A DNA stretch of 64,000 nucleotides, from positions 7,916,263 through 7,980,262 of the forward strand of contig CM039196.1 in NCBI GenBank assembly GCA_008360975.2, written 5' to 3'. Of the stretch, positions 47,401 through 60,607 are shown piece by piece. The notes beneath the pieces were generated by a model. That model did no database searches and was not told the DNA's origin. It saw nothing but the letters and a program-made list of their open reading frames with translations. The position numbers and the translations under genes were made by a program. Positions within the stretch are counted from its first letter, which is position 1. Each line of letters begins with the position of its first letter. Source of the DNA: Lichenostomus cassidix. Lineage: Eukaryota; Chordata; Aves; Passeriformes; Meliphagidae.

Positions 47401-50400
47401 CTTGAAGTCAGCCAGACTTCCTGGTGATTATTCCAGAACCTTTCCCAGAAATTGGAAGGATTATTTTGTAATCTGAAATGAAGAGATGCCTTAATTTTTC
47501 CTCAGAAATATGGACATTTAAGTAGAAACACCTAAGACAGTTTGCTGCCATATCCCCCCACCCCTCCCCTTTATATCAGACAGCTCAGGTGTCACTGAGC
47601 CTTAGGACTCTTTTCCACTTGATTGTGTCCAAATAGCTGATGGAGAGTGACATATTTTAGAACACAACCTCAGTCTTCCTGGGTGTTTTTTTGCAGTTTA
47701 AATGCTGAACATCAGCCAAAGCCCTCGCAACATCTGGGTACATTTAACAGAAGAATCTAACAAAGCCACATTTAATTGTTCTCAATGTTTTCACTTCCTT
47801 TCCCATCAACACTAATTGCAAAATGTGCGCAAATTGTGACTTAATTCTGACCCTCCCAGTCAACTTTGTAATCTAGAAATCTCTCATGCTTTCTTGTCAC
47901 CCTTTTATGTGACTGTTAATCACATAGCAGACAGTTCCACTGCTGAACTGTTTGGATAGGGGTGGGACCCAATCTGAAGCCTTACACTAGAATCCCAGAT
48001 CATATTGACTTTACTGGCAACAGCACATTTTGCTGACATAAGGCTACAGGCACAGGGGCTGCACTTGATACAAAGATGTAATTACAACAGAAACTCAGGT
48101 CCCTAAGCTATGTTACAGCACCAGTTCTTAACAGTGCAGAGGCTTTACAGCATTTCTGGCAGAAGAAATAAGTGCTTAGCAGCAGTAGAGCAAGAAAAGA
48201 TGGTATTTGATGAGAGGCAGATATTACTGAATGGTGAAAATGTGTGTGGAAATATGCAAATGCAAACATGAGAAACTAAGAAGTGCACATTTTTGGTCAA
48301 AGCCTTGCTTTGTCTGGCTTCAGACACTTGGGTGTGTACTGAAGCAAGATGTTTAGATACAGATATTTACACGAGGCTCTGACTTGGATCACACTTGGGC
48401 TGAAACCTGATGATCAGTAATTTCTGGATGATACAAACAGCATGTTGAAGGTGGGATCTGTTTACCCATCAAGGGAAAGGGTAAAGTGCCACACTTGTGC
48501 CAGAGCATGCAGCCTTCAGCAAGGCAATTTGGACTGATTTGCTTGGCAAATCTTACAATTCCCACAGCCATTGCAACTGCTCCCAGGAGCACACTGAGTC
48601 CCATGGCATGGCCAGGCAGGACCCAGGACACTGTTACTCATCCACTGAGCTCAGAGTGACTCAGTGTAGTAACCATCTCCAGGGTCCCTTTGCTGCCAAG
48701 GATGTGAATGAACGGGGATTGCAGCTGCACGTTGCCTCAGCAGAGACATTTGTTCAGAGAACTTGTGTGGCAAAACAAGCAACTACTTGAAAAGGAAGCA
48801 GTTTAACTGATTTTATTTCCTCTCGCTTTGATAACTGGACTGTGCTTGCTGACTCAGAAATCTTTCCAGGGTGAATTCTTTCTTGCTCCTTGTAGCACTT
48901 GTAAGGGTATCTCCTCCTGCATAACCCCATTTCCCCCTACACCTCTACAGGGGATGCTGAGAAGAGAACCACAGAGTCAGGTAACAGCCAACTTTCAGTG
49001 CAAGCAGCTCATGAGTGGATTAGCCTCAGTGACCTGAACCTCTTCTCTCCAAGTTGCCAGGTGGCTCCTGCTGTAGGAGCACACACCTGTAGCCACTGTC
49101 CTGTGGCTTTATCAGGAATGAGCTGAACTCCTGTGCTAAATCCTGCTTCACATCTCTGCATTCCCTGGGACACTGGGACAGACGTGTAAACACAGGCACG
49201 AGCCTCTCCAAACAGATTGGAAGTGTAATTAAAGATTAAAACAGTCACCAAAAAGAATTTACAGACACCAAGTAGATTCTTCACATGGGTTTGTTTTGGC
49301 AATGGTAGCTGTATTCAGAAGCTAAACCGTTGCCTGAAGCCCGGTGGCAATCCTTTTATTTTGTATCTCCTGTGAGCAATTAGCAGTTAGTGACCAGCAG
49401 GGCTCACCCTATCCCGTCGGGAAAGGGCTTGGGCAGACGAGAGGTATGAGGCCAAACCCACAACAGCTGATCTTTGGTCCCAGGGCAGCATCACATGCTG
49501 TATAAGCTCCTTGAGCTGCTGGTCTCTGCTTCAGTATTTCAGCCGACAAATTAGCAGATATTTTACAGCCTTTGAAAAGATAGGGGCAACTACGAAGTAT
49601 GTTTGTGTAGCAGAAACAATTACCTGCACTCTGAAAAATGGGCCCTTTCAGGATATTCCTGCACCTTGACTTTTCTCCCTGCTAGCTTGCAGCAGAACTC
49701 TGCTCTCCCCACTGAACTGTCTTCCTTCCCATATCCTTACAACCATCCCAGCATGCCTTCTTCTGTACACCTCCCACAGATGAATATTTCTGAACAAGTT
49801 TCTCACATGCTGCATTTTGAGTTTTGCTTTCAGTCCCTGTATCCCAGAGCCATTAAACATGAGCAACTCCTCTGCAGACACCTCAGCACGCGTGGTCTGT
49901 CAGACCAGGACTGACTTCACGTGAAAACTATTAAGATATTCAGCTGGTGTTAGGCAAAGCCCTGAAACATGCTCTAATGTTACAGTCAGAGTCTCCTCTT
50001 ACCCGAGGACAAGCCCAGCTCTCTCTGCACTTCCATATTCTGCACATTCCCCAGCTCTGGGGCTGGGCTGGGCTCTGTCGAGGAGCTGCTCTCATGTCCC
50101 CAGTGCAGCCCTTGGCTCCTTGGTGTCCCACACCTGTTGGAGGAACTAGCCTTCTCCTGGAAATAGCTTCCCTCACAGCATTTGAGGCATTGCACAATTG
50201 GAGGCAGTTAATTTGATGCTTCTGGGAGACAACACTGAGAGGCTCAGCTGTTCATTTCTTGCCCTCCCACAACACATGAGAAAGAGAGTACTCAACAAAA
50301 AAAGTCCATCTGCTGATTCATGGTAACACATGAATCCTTTTTTTCTTGCAAACAGTGCTGGCTGTGGTACAAATAATACTCCAGCTGATGCAGTCAAGAG

Positions 50401-53400
50401 CTTCCCAGAGACATGATAAAGAATCTGGGGTGGACTTCTGAAAGAGAACCAAAACAAAACAACAGCTTCCCCTCTGCCTTTGGGCTCATGCAGGGTGCCC
50501 AGCAGGTCGCAGGATGGAGGGGAAGCTCTCCTGCCACAGCACCCCTTCTGCAGTGTAGCTGCCTCCTGCCTTGCCCTGCAGCCTGTCACCCACAACCACA
50601 CACCTTCCACTTCTTGTGTTAGCCAGGAGCTGGTGTGCACAGGTGCTCAGCCCCCAGCTGTGATTAACACTTATCATCAGTGAAACAATCAGGCCCTGCT
50701 GCACAGAAATCACCAGATCAGAAAAGCCAGAGAGGACCTTTTTCTCCACAACCTGCTTTGCTCCATTAAACAAACATTGAAGCTCCTAATCACACACTGG
50801 ATGCACTTTGTACCACAGACCTATGCATACAACTTGAGTCCTAACATTTATGTCTTTGAGAAGCATCTAGCAACTGACTGCACCATCTACCTGGATCACA
50901 AGACATGGAAGAGCTAGGAAGAAAAGACTTTCAGTCCTGCAAGGGCCAAAGCCTTAGGATCTGAAGGAGCTAAATGACTCTGACTTGGTTCAATCCATCC
51001 ACAGTCCTATCTCCAGTGAGTTGGTGCTTCACCAGTCAGCTTCAGAAACCAGACAGAAGGAGAAGATCTTGTGTTTGCACACTTTGCCTAAATGGAGATT
51101 GCTTTTGTTTTCCTCCTTGTGGCACAAGGGCTGTACCAGGGACAGACCACATCTAGTTTTAGCAGCTCCATGCAGAAGTTCCAAGAAGGATTTAAAACAT
51201 CACAGACTTGTTGCCTTGAAATTCACTCTACACCATGACTCAGACTGGGCAGCACAGATGGAACATTGCAGTTCTGTCATCTACTTGCTGGGTCAGCCAG
51301 AGGCCACAGGTTGTCTTGGAAATAGTTTCAAAGCATCATTTTGGCTTCTGATTCTGAGGATTTCCAGAAATGCTAATGAGACCCAGCACAAATCCAAGCA
51401 TGCACAATTCCTGTTCTCATTGTAGGGGAATCCACAGTACAGACCAAGAAGGAAACACCAGCACCCTGCTAAGCTCTGTGGCTGAGGGGAGCTACACCAG
51501 CTCCATAGTTTCTTTTTTTTTTTTTTTTTAACATTACAGAGTGCAACTGGTTAATCAATCATACCCCTAGGACTCCTTAGCAAGGCTCTATATTTCACTG
51601 TGGTCCTCCCTGCACTAATCTTTCTTTGGCTGTGCCAGGGAGATGCTGCTCTGTACAGCTCAGCCTTGTCACTCACTGAGTGATTGCTCCAGAAGACAGA
51701 AGCTTGGCCACTGCAGGCACTTCCAGCTGCAGCCCCTTGGACCAGGAAACCCTTAAACTCAGACAGTAGTTACACCTGTAGGCTGTGCTGTTGCCATAAC
51801 AGCTGCCTTGGGCACTGTTTGTATAGAGATGACTGAATTCTACTTTATGGCAGCTTTAGTAGTTGTCAAGTGAAACTCAAATGTCTCATAAATGTACCGT
51901 CTTTAACAGGGTGAACAACTCAAGGGGATGCCTAGCAAGGGCTAATGAAGTGCTTTAGAAAGGGCTTCAAGGTCTGGATTTTTCTTTTAGTTGCCAGTGA
52001 CTGCAGTTATTGGAGTGCAGTTACAGCATTTAACCCAAGATACCTTGTGCTGTGAGCCAGGGTGGGAGCAGAGTCTGAGGGAACTCACAGGCTGGCCCTG
52101 GGCAGAGTGCACAGGGTGATCACCTGGAGATGTTCTGCTCTGGCTGGGGTCACTTCCTTTCTGGCAGAGCAGAGGTACAAAATGTACTCCAGTGAGCACA
52201 GCAACACCTCTGAGATCAGTTGAGTTATTACACTTAAATCTCCCCCTCTTTGGCCACAGTCAGGGGGTGCAAAGCTTAGCAGATATTGCATTTTGTTACA
52301 GATACAACATCCCAATAGGCCTGCATGCCAACCTCTCCGAGGGCTCCCCTGTATGTGAAGTGCTCAAGACAAATTCATCTCTGCTCAACCAAGATGGATT
52401 CTTCCATGGAAAAATGGGATTCAGAACTGCTCTGTCAAAAGGTCTCCTGAATATGTCAGAGGTAGGAGAAAGCCACATACAGCTGTACAACTTGCTTCCC
52501 CAGTACAAATCAGTGTGCACATGTCCCAGCATGTAACAGCTGAGGGCTTTTCCCAGATCCAAGCTGTGAGGATGCTTAGAGATGAATCCTGCCAGTGCAG
52601 CTTGAACTGGCTTTTAGGTCCTGGGCATCATTCTGCCAAAGGCTCTGCAGCCTTTGAGAACACATTCAGTGCCAGCATACACAGTTAACAGTTTATCTGA
52701 GGGGGCAGAAGGGGCATTGGAACAGGTATTTACAAAGAACCTAGAGATCAGTAAAGACCAAATAACAGAAAAGTCCTAAGTAGGCAGCAGGTTTTCATCA
52801 GCTTGTGAGAGGTTTTGGTTCTCTAGGGAGATGGTTGGTTTTGCCCCCTGAACAAGGATGAGCACATTCAGATGATCAAAACTGTGTTCATTTTAAACAG
52901 AAATAAGTGTTCAAATATCCTATGTATTTAGAACATTCTAGTATCAGCATCATCCCCATGCCCAGGGGAGGCTCTGGGCAGCCCAGCAGTGCTGCACATC
53001 CCTGTACAACCACAGCACCTGCTGCTCCCAGGACCAGGTCCAGACTCCTGCCCAGTGAGGTCCCAGCAGCCCCATCACTCCCCTGCCCTCAGCCTCTGCC
53101 AGGTCTTGCTCTGACCCTGTTCTGCTGTGCAGGTGAAGCAGGAGCTGAAGGCCCAGGTGGAGCTGTTCCATGAGCTGACAGGTCACCTACCTCCTCACAT
53201 GGATGGGCACCAGCATGTCCACGTCCTCCCAGGTAAGAAGGAAATCCTCTTCTCCCCAGTGCCAAGCACGTCAGAGAGGCAGACAGTCAGCTCAGAGGAG
53301 ACTCCCCTGCCACAGCTGCCTGTGTGGGCAATAAAACCCAGCATAAGACACCTGCTGGCAGTTGCAGTTTGAGTGTTCCCACCTGACCCTACAGTCCTAC

Positions 53401-55923
53401 CCAGGCCCAAACTCTCTGCTTGGAGCCCTGGGTCTTCCCATAGCAGCACCAGGGCATTAATGGCACAAATAGCCTAGGTTACACCTTTTCTCCCAAGGAC
53501 CAATAATTCTCCTCAGCATCCTAATTCCATGTTCTCACCCACACTGAATGAGGCAGACCAAAGCCAGCAGCAGGCTGGCTGGTTTAAACTATTGGAGCTT
53601 GCAATAGCTGGTGACTCTTCCAGATGCTACAAGAACTCCATTTCCCACCAGAGTCCCTGCTTGCAGGTGTCAGCTTTAGAGAGCAAGGATCTTGTTTTTG
53701 TTTTTGTTTTGTTCTTGTTTTTGTTTTTGTTTTGTTCTTGTTTTGTAAACAAGGTCATTGTGGTACACAGAGGAATGACAAGGCACTTACAGATGTTGAC
53801 AGACAAATGTTTCCACTATAGAAGGTGACTCCTATACAGATGAAGAAAACTATTTCAAGCTGAAGATAAACCAAATGGAATTTTATTTTGTTAAACAAAA
53901 AAGGAAAGCAGCCCCTGTGCTAACAATTTTTAGGGAGCACAAGGAGCTGGTTATCCAACCCCTGACTGCAGTCTCTGGTTCTACTTACAGAGGTCAGGCA
54001 TGTATTTGCAGAGGTGTTAGAGGAATATGGGATTAAGTACACACGTGTCCCAATAGAGCCAGGCCTTCATAACTGTGACTGGATTCCACCATCCCTGATG
54101 GACTTTTACCTGGGAGTAGAAGAAGATTCTTTTAACACAGTGGATGTGTTTACAAAGCATGGAATAAGGTAAGACAGGTATTACTCATCCTTTTTTTTTT
54201 TTTTTGGTAGTAAAACGTTAAGATTTTTTCAGTTCCTGATAGTATCTTTCAAAAATGGACCACCACCTTTCTCTTCCCTCTTAGGCCTTAGAGAGAAGTT
54301 CAGGAGGAGCACAAAAGTGCCGGGGGCACAAGGGCTTAGGAAGTTTTGTTTGAACAGAGATGAGTCACTTTCCACTTGAAAGGGAATGTTCTTTTCTCAG
54401 CCTTCCTAGTGAAGCTGCATCAGCCTGGCATCTGGAATGTCAGGAGAAATGCTGCATCAACGCTGGAATTTTTAACAGCATCATCTCAGGAAAGTTTTCA
54501 AGAGCTAACTTTTCATCTTCCTGGTGTAGTAGAGAGAGGGTTTTAAGTAGCAGGAAAGAGACTAATTAGAAGCAAGTATTTGTTAAGGAGAAGCAAGAAG
54601 CTCTGAGAGCTGGCAGTACCACAGCTGGTAATCACTACTCTAAGCAAACAGCCTTGTCAGTGTCCTGCATCTCAGGGGCCAAACCCGGAAAGCTCAGCTA
54701 TTCCCCCAGTAAAATCGTTCTCTTAAAAGCTTGGACAGTATTTTATGGATTAAAGGCCTTTCACCTGAGATCCTTGCAGTCACCTGTCCTTTGGAGTAGA
54801 TTTCATTACTTCCTCAGACCACTGGAAACGTCATTTTCTGGGAAATTTTTTTTTTTTTTGTATCAGTTGTTCTGAGCACCAAGCAGCACGCTGGCATTTC
54901 TCTCTTCTCAAGAAGAGCCAAGCTGGGCTCTTCTGGGATCATTCAGGTAAAGACTCCAGCCTTGATTTCTTCCAAAACCATTGTCACTCTGCCCTCCCAT
55001 GCACTTGCTTAGCTCTCCTGGACTCTTACAAGCCACACTTAGAACTGGCATTTGCAGCCGGACTTGAACAAAGAGTCGTGTGAAGCTACTAAGAAGCAGC
55101 GTGTAGGTGTTGTCCTCCAGGAGTAACATTTTGTCCTGTTATTATGGCTCTTTGATACATTCTGGCAGGGGGCTTCTTTAGCTGGGTGGTTTCCTTTTTA
55201 TTTGTTACTTTTGTGTCTACTTCGCTGAGGTTTATTATTCAGGCTTAAGTTGTTTCGATAGTGTGGCATTGCTCAGTTTAGTGCTGCTCTTCCCTGTTGG
55301 GAAAATAAAAGACACCTGTAAACTCAGAGGTGCCAAACACCCCATGTGCTGTGACATGGTACATGTCAATACTGTCCCAGCAGCAGTGCTGGGGCTTGCT
55401 GTCCCTGCAGAACTGCTGCTTGAAATAGGATCCTGGTTTCAATAAGGGAAGCTTCTGGGTTTACTTTTGCTTATAGTTCAAAGTTTTAAAAGCTTCCTCC
55501 CCCTTTTCTATCTTAAATTTTAGGTAAATTTTGATTCCTAATCCCTTGGACATAACACAATTCTCTACCTACATCTTTAGCATTAATCCCAGTGTTCCCT
55601 CCTCTGGCTCCAGGTGGCCAGACATTTACATAGGCCTGAGCACCATGGGCAGGAACATGTCTGTCAGCAGCATCCGGAGTGCCATCGACGCCGCCATCCT
55701 GGAGCTCACGGCCAAGGCACCGCAGAGCAGGACAGTGACAATCGAACTGATGGTGCACCCAGGGTACCCCAGTGTGCCCCCGGCTGGCGGCTGTGGGGAA
55801 GGACCGGATGATTTCTCTCAGTCCTGGGAGCGCCTCCATGAACTCCAGACGTTAATTAAGCCAGAGCTGCAGAGCCATTACAAAAGCAGGAACATTCAGC
55901 TGTGTTCATTCAAAGATCTCTAA
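44275..55923 (+). CDS. YDJC: YdjC chitooligosaccharide deacetylase homologue (complete coding region, five exons)
   Basis: Join of 44275-44432, 52302-52461, 53133-53232, 53991-54168 and 55614-55923: 906 bases, 301 residues, all introns GT/AG and phases consistent (2,0,1,2). The family's metal-site features are visible: [12 protein letters not shown] (Asp11, Asp12), GLHANLSEG (His61), and [12 protein letters not shown] (Asp130, His132, His136). Also present are KMGFR and the C-terminal [10 protein letters not shown] plus [20 protein letters not shown] blocks. Bacterial ChbG removes acetyl groups from chitobiose; the vertebrate substrate is not settled, so only the fold and likely deacetylase activity are inferred. 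Human YDJC is about 323 residues and its longer C-terminal tail is absent here. Tail-to-tail with UBE2L3, as in human. I chose the ATG at 44,275 because it opens directly into the conserved beta strand LIVTGDDFG. Confidence 0.95.
44433..52301 (+). other. YDJC intron 1
   Basis: A 7.9-kb intron, by far the largest in the gene (human YDJC is very compact by memory). No nested gene recognised on either strand. Contains a T tract with G run at about 45,958-45,977 and a T21 tract at about 51,509-51,530. Confidence 0.85.
52302..52461 (+). CDS. YDJC: YDJC coding exon 2
   Basis: Follows TTTTGTTACAG. Codes [20 protein letters not shown] and continues to [16 protein letters not shown], then NMSE. Donor GTAGGAG. 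Carries His61 of the metal-site region and the conserved FxxGKMGFR block. Confidence 0.94.
53133..53232 (+). CDS. YDJC: YDJC coding exon 3
   Basis: Follows CTGCTGTGCAG. Codes [18 protein letters not shown] and then [13 protein letters not shown], the histidine-rich motif most diagnostic of the family. Donor CCAG followed by GTAAGA. Ends in phase 1. Confidence 0.95.
53691..53746. repeat. 23-bp tandem repeat of TTTTTG type in YDJC intron 3
   Basis: Two identical 23-base copies (53,691-53,713 and 53,714-53,736), each beginning CTTGTTTTTGTTTTTG, followed by a partial third copy. A simple-sequence minisatellite. Confidence 0.9.
53991..54168 (+). CDS. YDJC: YDJC coding exon 4
   Basis: Follows TTCTACTTACAG. 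Codes [19 protein letters not shown] and on through [16 protein letters not shown] to FTKHGIR, with the last Arg codon split. Donor AAG followed by GTAAGAC. The acceptor at 53,990 is the only nearby AG that keeps the frame. Confidence 0.94.
55614..55923 (+). CDS. YDJC: YDJC coding exon 5 and stop
   Basis: Follows CCTCTGGCTCCAG. Codes [19 protein letters not shown] and on to [36 protein letters not shown] and the tail [10 protein letters not shown], then TAA. Contains the conserved HPGYPS loop of the family. Confidence 0.95.
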
Positions 55924-55932
55924 ATAAATGAG

Positions 55933-55954
55933 CATCCATCCATCCATCCATCCA
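55933..55954. repeat. CATC tetranucleotide microsatellite
   Basis: Five to six CATC units just downstream of the YDJC stop codon, within its 3' UTR. Confidence 0.9.
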
Positions 55955-57042
55955 CTGCAGACAGGCAGTTGCTACTGTCCAGAGAAACCACATCACTGTT
56001 ATCAGTGTCATAGGCCCTGGTTACAGCTCACAGGAGCTGTGAACAGCCTGGCAATGGACACCACCACCCCGTAAGCAGCTCCAGGTAGTGCCCCAGAGCC
56101 TCAGCTGCCAGTTTTAAGGCCACAATATCTGCTCTGAAAGTGCCAAACCCGTTCTATGACACCCCCGCCACACCACCCCAGTGCAGCACACGCTCCCAGG
56201 GCTCACCTCCTGCCAACAAGAGAGCAGCACAGATATTTGGCTGCGAGACACTTTGCTGCACAGCACCCTGAGGGGCCTGATCATCTCTTTTCAGACTTAA
56301 TAGCAAAACATGAACCGTGCTGGGCAGTGGGTGCTGTTTTGGAGCAGCCATTTGGTGTAGGTCACCCACAGGAGGCCTGGACACCTTCAGCATTTGGTTT
56401 CCTGAAAGCACTCAGTCCCTGCCCCTCCACTCGTACCTGCTCACCTATGGTGAGGGGTGCAGGGACATGTCACCCTCAGAGCCTTCCTCTGGTTGGAGCA
56501 GTCAGGTCACATGTGGCCCAGTGGGTCTGCAGCCACCTCCCAGGAGCCATCTCAGCCGGCAGGAATTGTGTCTCTGCCTGTTTACATTGCCTCTTGGCAT
56601 TAAACCCCCTGGGAAAGTAACATCAGCTGCAGCCCTTTTGGAGAGGCTTCTTATTTTTTGGATGACTTTGCAGGAGCAGCAACTGTTGACCCATTTGCTA
56701 TTTCAGTAACTGCTGCGTTTGAGAGCTGCAGCAACTGCTCCTGCACCACCCACTGCCCCTCGGGACAACCACGAGCTGTGCACGGCTGCGAATAGAGAAG
56801 GTCCCTGTATTTGTCCCTTTTGCCCCTGTCACCAAAGCATTTGAACTCCAACAAGCCCCAGCAATGCTGATATGTTCTTAACTGCACCCCTGTCCTGCCT
56901 GTAGGACTTTCACATGGGGAAAAATTATTTTAGATTGTTTATGCTCATTTTCTGTACAAGAGTGATCTGTTTAATGTAATTGGTTAACCATGTTTTTTAA
57001 TATTCAAAATGTCAGTATGATCATCATTCTTTTAAATGAAAA

Positions 57043-57048
57043 AATAAA
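57043..57048 (+). terminator. YDJC polyadenylation signal candidate
   Basis: AATAAA about 1.1 kb after the YDJC stop codon, followed by a T-rich stretch. Another AATAAA overlaps the stop codon itself (55,923-55,928) and is less plausible as the main signal. Confidence 0.45.
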
Positions 57049-57059
57049 CTCAGGCCTTT

Positions 57060-57940
57060 TCTATTGCAAACCTTCAGGAGGCTTTTGGGTTTGGTCACAG
57101 CTGCTGAGTGAACGAAACCCACTCACCTGTCTGCTCCCGCAGTGCTGGAAAAGCCTTCCTTTCTATCATTAATGGGAACCATCTGACCTGTCCTACACGT
57201 CTGAGGAAGCTTTGCCCTGTACAAATAGGAAGAACATCAAGGATGCTGTAGAAAGTATTTTGCCCGATTCTTTCCTCAATTACAGAAAATTACTTAGATG
57301 CCTGACCGGGTCAGAGCAGGGCAGGTGTCACCCCGGGGATCGCTCGGCCCCGGAGCCACTCCTGCCGGGGGACACCGCGACAGACCCGCGCCGGAGCGCT
57401 CGCACCCACCAGCGCCACCCCGCGCCCGCCGCGCCTCACTGCAGCCGGTGCCGGAACGCAGAGCTCCCCCGGTTGTGGAATTCTCACCGAATTCTTATGG
57501 ATACTTTTAAACCTTATTATAAACGTTTAAATTGCTCCGTGTTCTAACCGCTGAACTGGCTCTGATCGCACCCGTCAGGACGTTACACACCTGTGGAATT
57601 TTGGATGCATTTCCTGGCAGCTGAGCGCTGCACACCCGAGGGCAGCCTTATGCAAGCACTGTACTGTGAACAAAAAATGGGTTTTGTAAATTCCGTAATT
57701 TAAATGAAGAGCATTAAACCCCAAATTTCCATTTAATTAGATAAATGAATGAAGAACTACTAAAAAGCTACTAAATAGGGAACCTCTCAATTTGGTAAAA
57801 CATAGGGAGATAAGGAAATTTCTCAGTGGTTCTGTGAAAGCTTTAAAGACAACCCAAGTTCAAATTAAACACTACTACAGTCCCAGTTAACCCGCAGACC
57901 TCTGTGAAAATAAAACCATGCCACAAAGCCGTTGAGAGCA
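57060..57940. other. gap between the converging YDJC and UBE2L3 3' ends
   Basis: No gene. Contains a GC/CpG-rich patch at about 57,300-57,475 within otherwise AT-rich DNA. It has no coding signal and no adjacent gene start. Confidence 0.55.
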
Positions 57941-57943
57941 ATT

Positions 57944-57949
57944 TTTATT
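57944..57949 (-). terminator. UBE2L3 distal polyadenylation signal candidate
   Basis: Minus-strand AATAAA about 2.5 kb beyond the UBE2L3 stop codon. It would give a 3' UTR of roughly the length I recall for the human transcript. A nearer minus-strand AATAAA at 59,905-59,910 could give a short form of about 550 bases. Confidence 0.35.
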
Positions 57950-60452
57950 AGGGTAGCAGAATGGACTTGCAGAAAGCCTATACCAGTACTCCTGCGTGTA
58001 GTAGTTTCACCAGTGCGCTGCTTTTATTGTGGATGTTCAACTGCACATTTAGAATTCAGCATGGCTTAGGGAACCAGAGAGGACAAGAGCTTGATTTCCT
58101 GAGTTTTCATAGGACTTCGCACTTGGATTTCTTCTCCTCAGCCTTCAGCCACACAGGTGCTGGATCCCTTTGTTCAGAGGCTGCCCCAGACATGCCGCCA
58201 GCACTTTGTTTACACATCTCGCAGTTTAGCAGTTGGACTATGAAGAACACACCAAGAGAACTGATAGCAAGATCTGTCTTCTGTGTGACCTCTGCAGCTG
58301 GAATGGGAACGGCTGGTGCGGCGCTGCCGGAGCTCCTGGAATCACGCAGCCCCTCCGTCCCTTCCACGGCATCCGGGTCACAGCCAGGCAGACAGACGCA
58401 GTCTTTGACCTGAGAGGCTTTACAACCACAGAGTAACTATTGAGTAGCAACGAGGGCAGCAAACTAGTGCTACAGTTTGTTTTTCAAATAAAATTTAGAG
58501 AATGGTAAGTTTCCATGCCAACAGACATGATCAAAGGTACAGTGACTCAGGTGATGCAGAAGTTACACACTTCGGTTTGACAGATAATTTGGCATTATTT
58601 TATTATGAATCCGAGTGAGCGTGAACGAAACAAAATCAGTACCAACTTTCTGCAAATGAAGACACAAAGATGTGAAAATTTGGTAATAGTGCTCTCACAA
58701 GCCTGAAAACACTTAGGAAATGCAAGTTTCCGTAAATAAGGTGAATGTGGTTTAACTTTATTTACCTGCCAAAGAATCTGTCTAAGAACACTTAAACATA
58801 AAATTTCTTAGCTCCCTAACTTATAAAAAAATTTACTTTCAACAGAGGTGAGGTACTGGGCTGTCATTGTTTACACTAAATCGTAAATGAAAGCTGGAGA
58901 GGAGGGATGAATGAGGAAATAGCAAATACACAAGACATTAAAACCAAGATAGACCTACCGCTTGACACACTAGTTCTGACAGGTTGCAAAGGCAGAGGCT
59001 GTATTAAAACTGAATTTAGGAGGAGAGGCAACCACCCAGGTGTCAGGGGCTTTTTAACTCAGCTTCCTGCACATCAAAATTATATGTGCTCCCAGATACC
59101 GATGGATTTCTGGAAAGAATCCATTCACTCAGACCCCAGCTGGAGAAGGGAGACAGCAGGTTGACTGTGTGGCAGTTTGACTGTGGAGCTACGATCACAC
59201 TCTGGGCCAGGGAGGAGAGGCAGGCGGAAGCAGCAGAGTCACGGCAAAGGAGGCTCAGCTCTGAACAGAAAGGGCTCCTTCCTTCAGCATGCGCAGGAGT
59301 GCCCCGGGGCTCTGCCTGATGGAGCTCGACTGCCACTGAACACTCGGTACATCCCCTGCCCCGTGTGCTGAGCACAGGAGCAGCAGCAGCCAAGCACTCT
59401 CAGTCACACCTTATTGCTCAGGCCTGGCCTCGCAGTGGTGCCGGGGCTGGAACGGCTCAAGGGCTATCCCACAAACACACACGTTCCTTACGCATTCTGA
59501 GGGAAAACATTCAGAGGGGACAGCAGTGCTGTCAGATTTAGTTCTTGAATTCAAAATTAACATTTCCAAAATAATGATTTTAAACTCAAAAGATAGTTTG
59601 TCACTTTGGTACCTCTTGGTCCCCAATTTCTGGAACTCTCCTGGACTGGTTGCAATGTTGTTCTGTGCATGTTTCCCGCTACTCTGCATAGGTATTAAAG
59701 ATAGACGTGAAGGAAGTTTGCAATCACATTCCACTACTTGTTTGCTACAGATTTTTTTTCAAAGTTTTCCAAAAGCAGAACATAAGCCATGTTCTAATTC
59801 AATGACACACACAAAAACTTGGGTTTTCCCGTTTAATAGACAATGGCCAGATTTACATCAGACCCAGACATTATTTCTGATTGGTTTTGTGGGGTTGGGT
59901 TTTGTTTATTATGTTACAAACTGAAGTTCAGGGGAACTTGCAACAAGTCCCACAAAGCACAGTGCAACATTTAGAATGTAAAGTAAACGAAACTGCCAAA
60001 CAATCATTTTCTGCCAGAACTGGGATATTTTTCCTAAGACATCACTTTGAGGAGGGGGATAAAATTCAATGAATGAACTCAAGATAGTGGGAACTGCAAG
60101 GAAAAATAAGAAATGACAGCCACAACCTTTTCAATTTAAGGGCAGAATATAAGTCTAAGATATTTTTGATAAATTCTGACAAGAAAAAGAAAACAGCATA
60201 CTTTAAAGTATATTGAAGCAGTGATTTTTAAACAAAGAAAGCAGAACTAGAACATCTTAAATTTTAATCCTTTCTTTACAGGTTACCTAGCCCACTTTTG
60301 ATTAAGAAAACTGTAGAAAGTTAGTAACAGCCACAAGTTCACACCGAAAGGTGGCACTTGCCAATTTTCCATAGAGTCCTGCTTTACGGGGTGTCTCAAA
60401 TGCACTGCTCCGATCTTCTATCATAGGTTGCTGACAGCACTTGTGTCAGATT

Positions 60453-60607
60453 TTAGTCCACTGGTCGCTTTTCACCATATTTCTTTGTAAACTCTTCAGC
60501 GTTCTTACAGAATTTTTTACGGTCCTTAGAGTATTCTTCAGCTAGGTCAGCCCGGAGGGGGTGCTCGGGCTGTGGATCATTCACCAGTGCTATGAGGGAC
60601 TGGATTA
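60453..60607 (-). CDS. UBE2L3: UBE2L3 last coding exon
   Basis: Follows TTTTGACAG on the minus strand, completes the split Val104 codon and codes [20 protein letters not shown] and on to [10 protein letters not shown], then TAA at 60,453-60,455. Intact. Confidence 0.97.
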
